A stretch of DNA of 6,702 nucleotides from Mxb001 sp049431945 (lineage in GTDB: Bacteria > Actinomycetota > Actinomycetes > S36-B12): NCBI GenBank assembly GCA_049431945.1, contig JBMTDJ010000092.1:1-6702 (forward strand). Direction: 5' to 3'. The notes below the pieces were generated by a model. The model was given only the letters and a program-made list of their open reading frames with translations, was not told where the DNA came from and did no database searches. A program made the position numbers and the translations under genes. Shown here piece after piece: positions 5,373 to 6,702 of the stretch (within the stretch, counting starts at the first letter, position 1; each line of letters starts with the position of its first letter).

Positions 5373-6530
5373 ATGAGCGACTTCGTGCCCGGACTGGAGG
5401 GGGTCATCGCCTTCGAGACGAAGATTGCGGAGCCTGACCGGTCCGGCGGCTCCCTTCGCTATCGGGGCGTCGACATCGAGGACCTCGTCGGGCGCGTGTC
5501 CTACGGCAACGTCTGGGGTCTGCTCGTCGACAACGAGTTCAACCCCGGACTCCCCCCGGCTGAGCCCTACCCCATCCCGGTGCACTCCGGTGACGTTCGC
5601 GTTGACGTGCAGTCCGCAATCGCCATGCTGGCGCCCGGCTGGGGCCTGCAGCCCCTGCTCGACATCGACGACGACACCGCTCGCGAGAACCTCGCCCACG
5701 TCTCCGTGATGGCGATGTCCTTCGTCGCCCAGGCCGCTCGCGGACTCGGCGTACCGATGGTTCCCCAGTCCCGGATCGACGACGCCTCGACAATCGTCGA
5801 GCGCTTCATGACCCGTTGGCGGGGTGAGCCCGACCCCAAGCACGTCCAGGCAGTCGACGCCTACTTCGTCTCGGCTGCGGAGCACGGCATGAACGCCTCC
5901 ACCTTCACCGCGCGCGTCATCGCCTCGACCGGTGCCGACGTCGCCGCGGCCATCTCCGGAGCGATCGGCGCGATGAGCGGCCCGCTCCACGGCGGCGCGC
6001 CATCGCGAGTCATCGGCATGATCCGCGAGATCGAGCGCACCGGTGATGCCGAGGGCTACGTCAGGGGCGTGCTCGACCGCGGTCAGCGCCTCATGGGATT
6101 CGGCCACCGCGTCTATCGAGCCGAGGACCCGCGCGCCAGAGTGCTGCGCCGCACTGCGGAGGAGCTCGGCGCCCCACGCTTCGAGGCCGCCCTGGCCCTT
6201 GAGACGGCGGCCCTGGCCGAGTTGCGCTCGCGGCGGCCCGACCGCATTCTCGAGACCAACGTGGAGTTCTGGGCCGCAATCATGCTCGACTTCGCCGAAG
6301 TGCCCCCGGAGATGTTCACATCCATGTTCACGTGTGCCCGGCTGGCCGGCTGGAGTGCGCACGTCCTCGAGCAGAAGCGCACCGGTCGCCTGGTGCGTCC
6401 ATCCGCTCGCTACGTCGGGCCGGGCCCGCGCATCCCCGAGGCCGTGCCCGGATGGGACGCGGAGATGGTCGCCCCCTCCGGCTACACGCCGTCCCTGCGC
6501 GAGTCCAGGCAGACCTCAGTCCGGCGCTGA
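5373..6530 (+). CDS. citA: Citrate synthase 2 (short actinobacterial type)
   Basis: This enzyme condenses oxaloacetate and acetyl-CoA to citrate at the entry to the TCA cycle. At 385 residues it belongs to the short bacterial citrate/methylcitrate synthase group and lacks the N-terminal extension of the long hexameric GltA type. The opening VPGLEGVIAFETKIAEPDRSGG (5-26) and RYRGVDIEDLVG (29-40) match actinobacterial citrate synthase 2. Active-site histidines are in EHGMNASTFTARV (H171), GPLHGGAPSR (H206) and MGFGHRVYRAEDPRA (H245). The general-base aspartate of GltA (motif NVDF) is replaced by E298 in NVEFWAA. CARLAGWSAH (321-330) and R342 in KRTGRLVRPSA complete the pocket. A 2-methylcitrate synthase is less likely because no propionate genes are nearby, but sequence alone does not exclude it. 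ATG 5373 was chosen because earlier in-frame codons run into pdxH on the other strand and lack family similarity. serC follows after 26 bases. Confidence 0.93.
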   Translation: MSDFVPGLEGVIAFETKIAEPDRSGGSLRYRGVDIEDLVGRVSYGNVWGLLVDNEFNPGLPPAEPYPIPVHSGDVRVDVQSAIAMLAPGWGLQPLLDIDDDTARENLAHVSVMAMSFVAQAARGLGVPMVPQSRIDDASTIVERFMTRWRGEPDPKHVQAVDAYFVSAAEHGMNASTFTARVIASTGADVAAAISGAIGAMSGPLHGGAPSRVIGMIREIERTGDAEGYVRGVLDRGQRLMGFGHRVYRAEDPRARVLRRTAEELGAPRFEAALALETAALAELRSRRPDRILETNVEFWAAIMLDFAEVPPEMFTSMFTCARLAGWSAHVLEQKRTGRLVRPSARYVGPGPRIPEAVPGWDAEMVAPSGYTPSLRESRQTSVRR

Positions 6531-6543
6531 CCGGCGTACTGCG

Positions 6544-6549
6544 TAGCCT
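6544..6549 (+). promoter_or_regulatory. -10 hexamer TAGCCT for leaderless serC transcript
   Basis: TAGCCT matches TANNNT, is identical to the photolyase hexamer, and lies 7 bases before the GTG at 6557 in the 26-base gap after citrate synthase. There is no Shine-Dalgarno sequence. serC therefore probably has its own promoter even though it follows citA on the same strand. Confidence 0.55.
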
Positions 6550-6556
6550 TGCCGTC

Positions 6557-6702
6557 GTGAGCGACGACATCATCATCCCCACCGATCTCCTGCCGCGCGA
6601 TGGACGCTTCGGCGCGGGTCCGTCCAAGGTGCGCCGCGAGCAGGTGAGCGGGCTGCTCGACGTGTCCGGCACCTACCTGGGCACGTCTCACCGCCAGAAG
6701 AC
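6557..6702 (+). CDS. serC: Phosphoserine aminotransferase, N-terminal fragment cut by the window edge
   Basis: Only the first 48 codons are present. SerC is a PLP-dependent class V aminotransferase that converts 3-phosphohydroxypyruvate and glutamate to phosphoserine and 2-oxoglutarate in serine synthesis. The visible part reads IPTDLLPRDGRFGAGPSKVR (7-26), followed by LLDVSGTYLGTSHRQK (33-48). The GRFGAGPSKVR segment and the TSHR motif, equivalent to the SHR of E. coli SerC where His-Arg bind the substrate phosphate, are characteristic of the actinobacterial form. The PLP lysine lies outside the window. The GTG start is supported by the preceding -10 hexamer and by the N-terminus MSDDIIIP. 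Its neighbour pdxH makes the cofactor this enzyme needs. The reading frame is open to the last base. Confidence 0.9.
   Translation, partial: MSDDIIIPTDLLPRDGRFGAGPSKVRREQVSGLLDVSGTYLGTSHRQK

Noticed and set aside
5349..6362. A 337-codon minus-strand open frame antisense to citrate synthase
   Set aside because: It is opposite a strongly conserved gene and has no recognisable motifs, so it is a coding shadow.
1..6702. tRNA or rRNA genes, CRISPR arrays, transposases, integrase or attachment sites
   Set aside because: None was seen. The window is almost fully occupied by protein-coding genes with typical spacing, and no gap exceeds 90 bases.

Overview
This is a GC-rich, gene-dense chromosomal segment from an actinobacterium, probably a Micrococcales-like lineage; the species cannot be named from sequence alone. 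The assignment rests on a DtxR/IdeR-type iron repressor that aligns residue for residue with the corynebacterial protein through its metal sites, a short actinobacterial-type 'citrate synthase 2', frequent GTG starts, and genes that begin a few bases after a TANNNT-like -10 hexamer with no Shine-Dalgarno sequence (leaderless transcription). Nothing in the window looks like a mobile element, and there are no RNA genes or CRISPR repeats.

Layout. (1) 36-728, minus strand: iron-dependent repressor (dtxR/ideR), with a hairpin after its stop. (2) 729-814: divergent control region with a tandem GGATGCCCG repeat. (3) 815-2173, plus: class I CPD photolyase. (4) 2222-2977, plus: an orphan chromosomal ParA-type ATPase, then 3042-3359, plus: a 105-residue protein with a lysine-rich flexible tail and a C-terminal ribbon-helix-helix (RHH) domain. 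The leader between these two carries three tandem 9-bp repeats and possible competing hairpins. (5) 3377-4630, minus: an MFS exporter, convergent with the RHH gene and lying 12 nt downstream of (6) 4643-5314, minus: pdxH, pyridoxamine 5'-phosphate oxidase. (7) 5373-6530, plus: citrate synthase 2, divergent from pdxH. (8) 6557 to the window end, plus: the first 48 codons of phosphoserine aminotransferase (serC).

How they fit together. Most of the block is housekeeping: iron control, UV repair, PLP salvage, citrate formation and serine synthesis, with PdxH supplying the cofactor SerC needs. The least explained part is the ParA + RHH pair. Its design resembles plasmid partition cassettes (ParF/ParG, delta/omega), yet it sits among core genes with no replication or mobility gene nearby. 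It could position DNA or another cargo in the cell, and it is the best candidate here for an undescribed system. A second unexplained signal is a 12-base element, TGGGGTTGAATG, found 5-6 bases before the start codons of both the iron repressor and citrate synthase.
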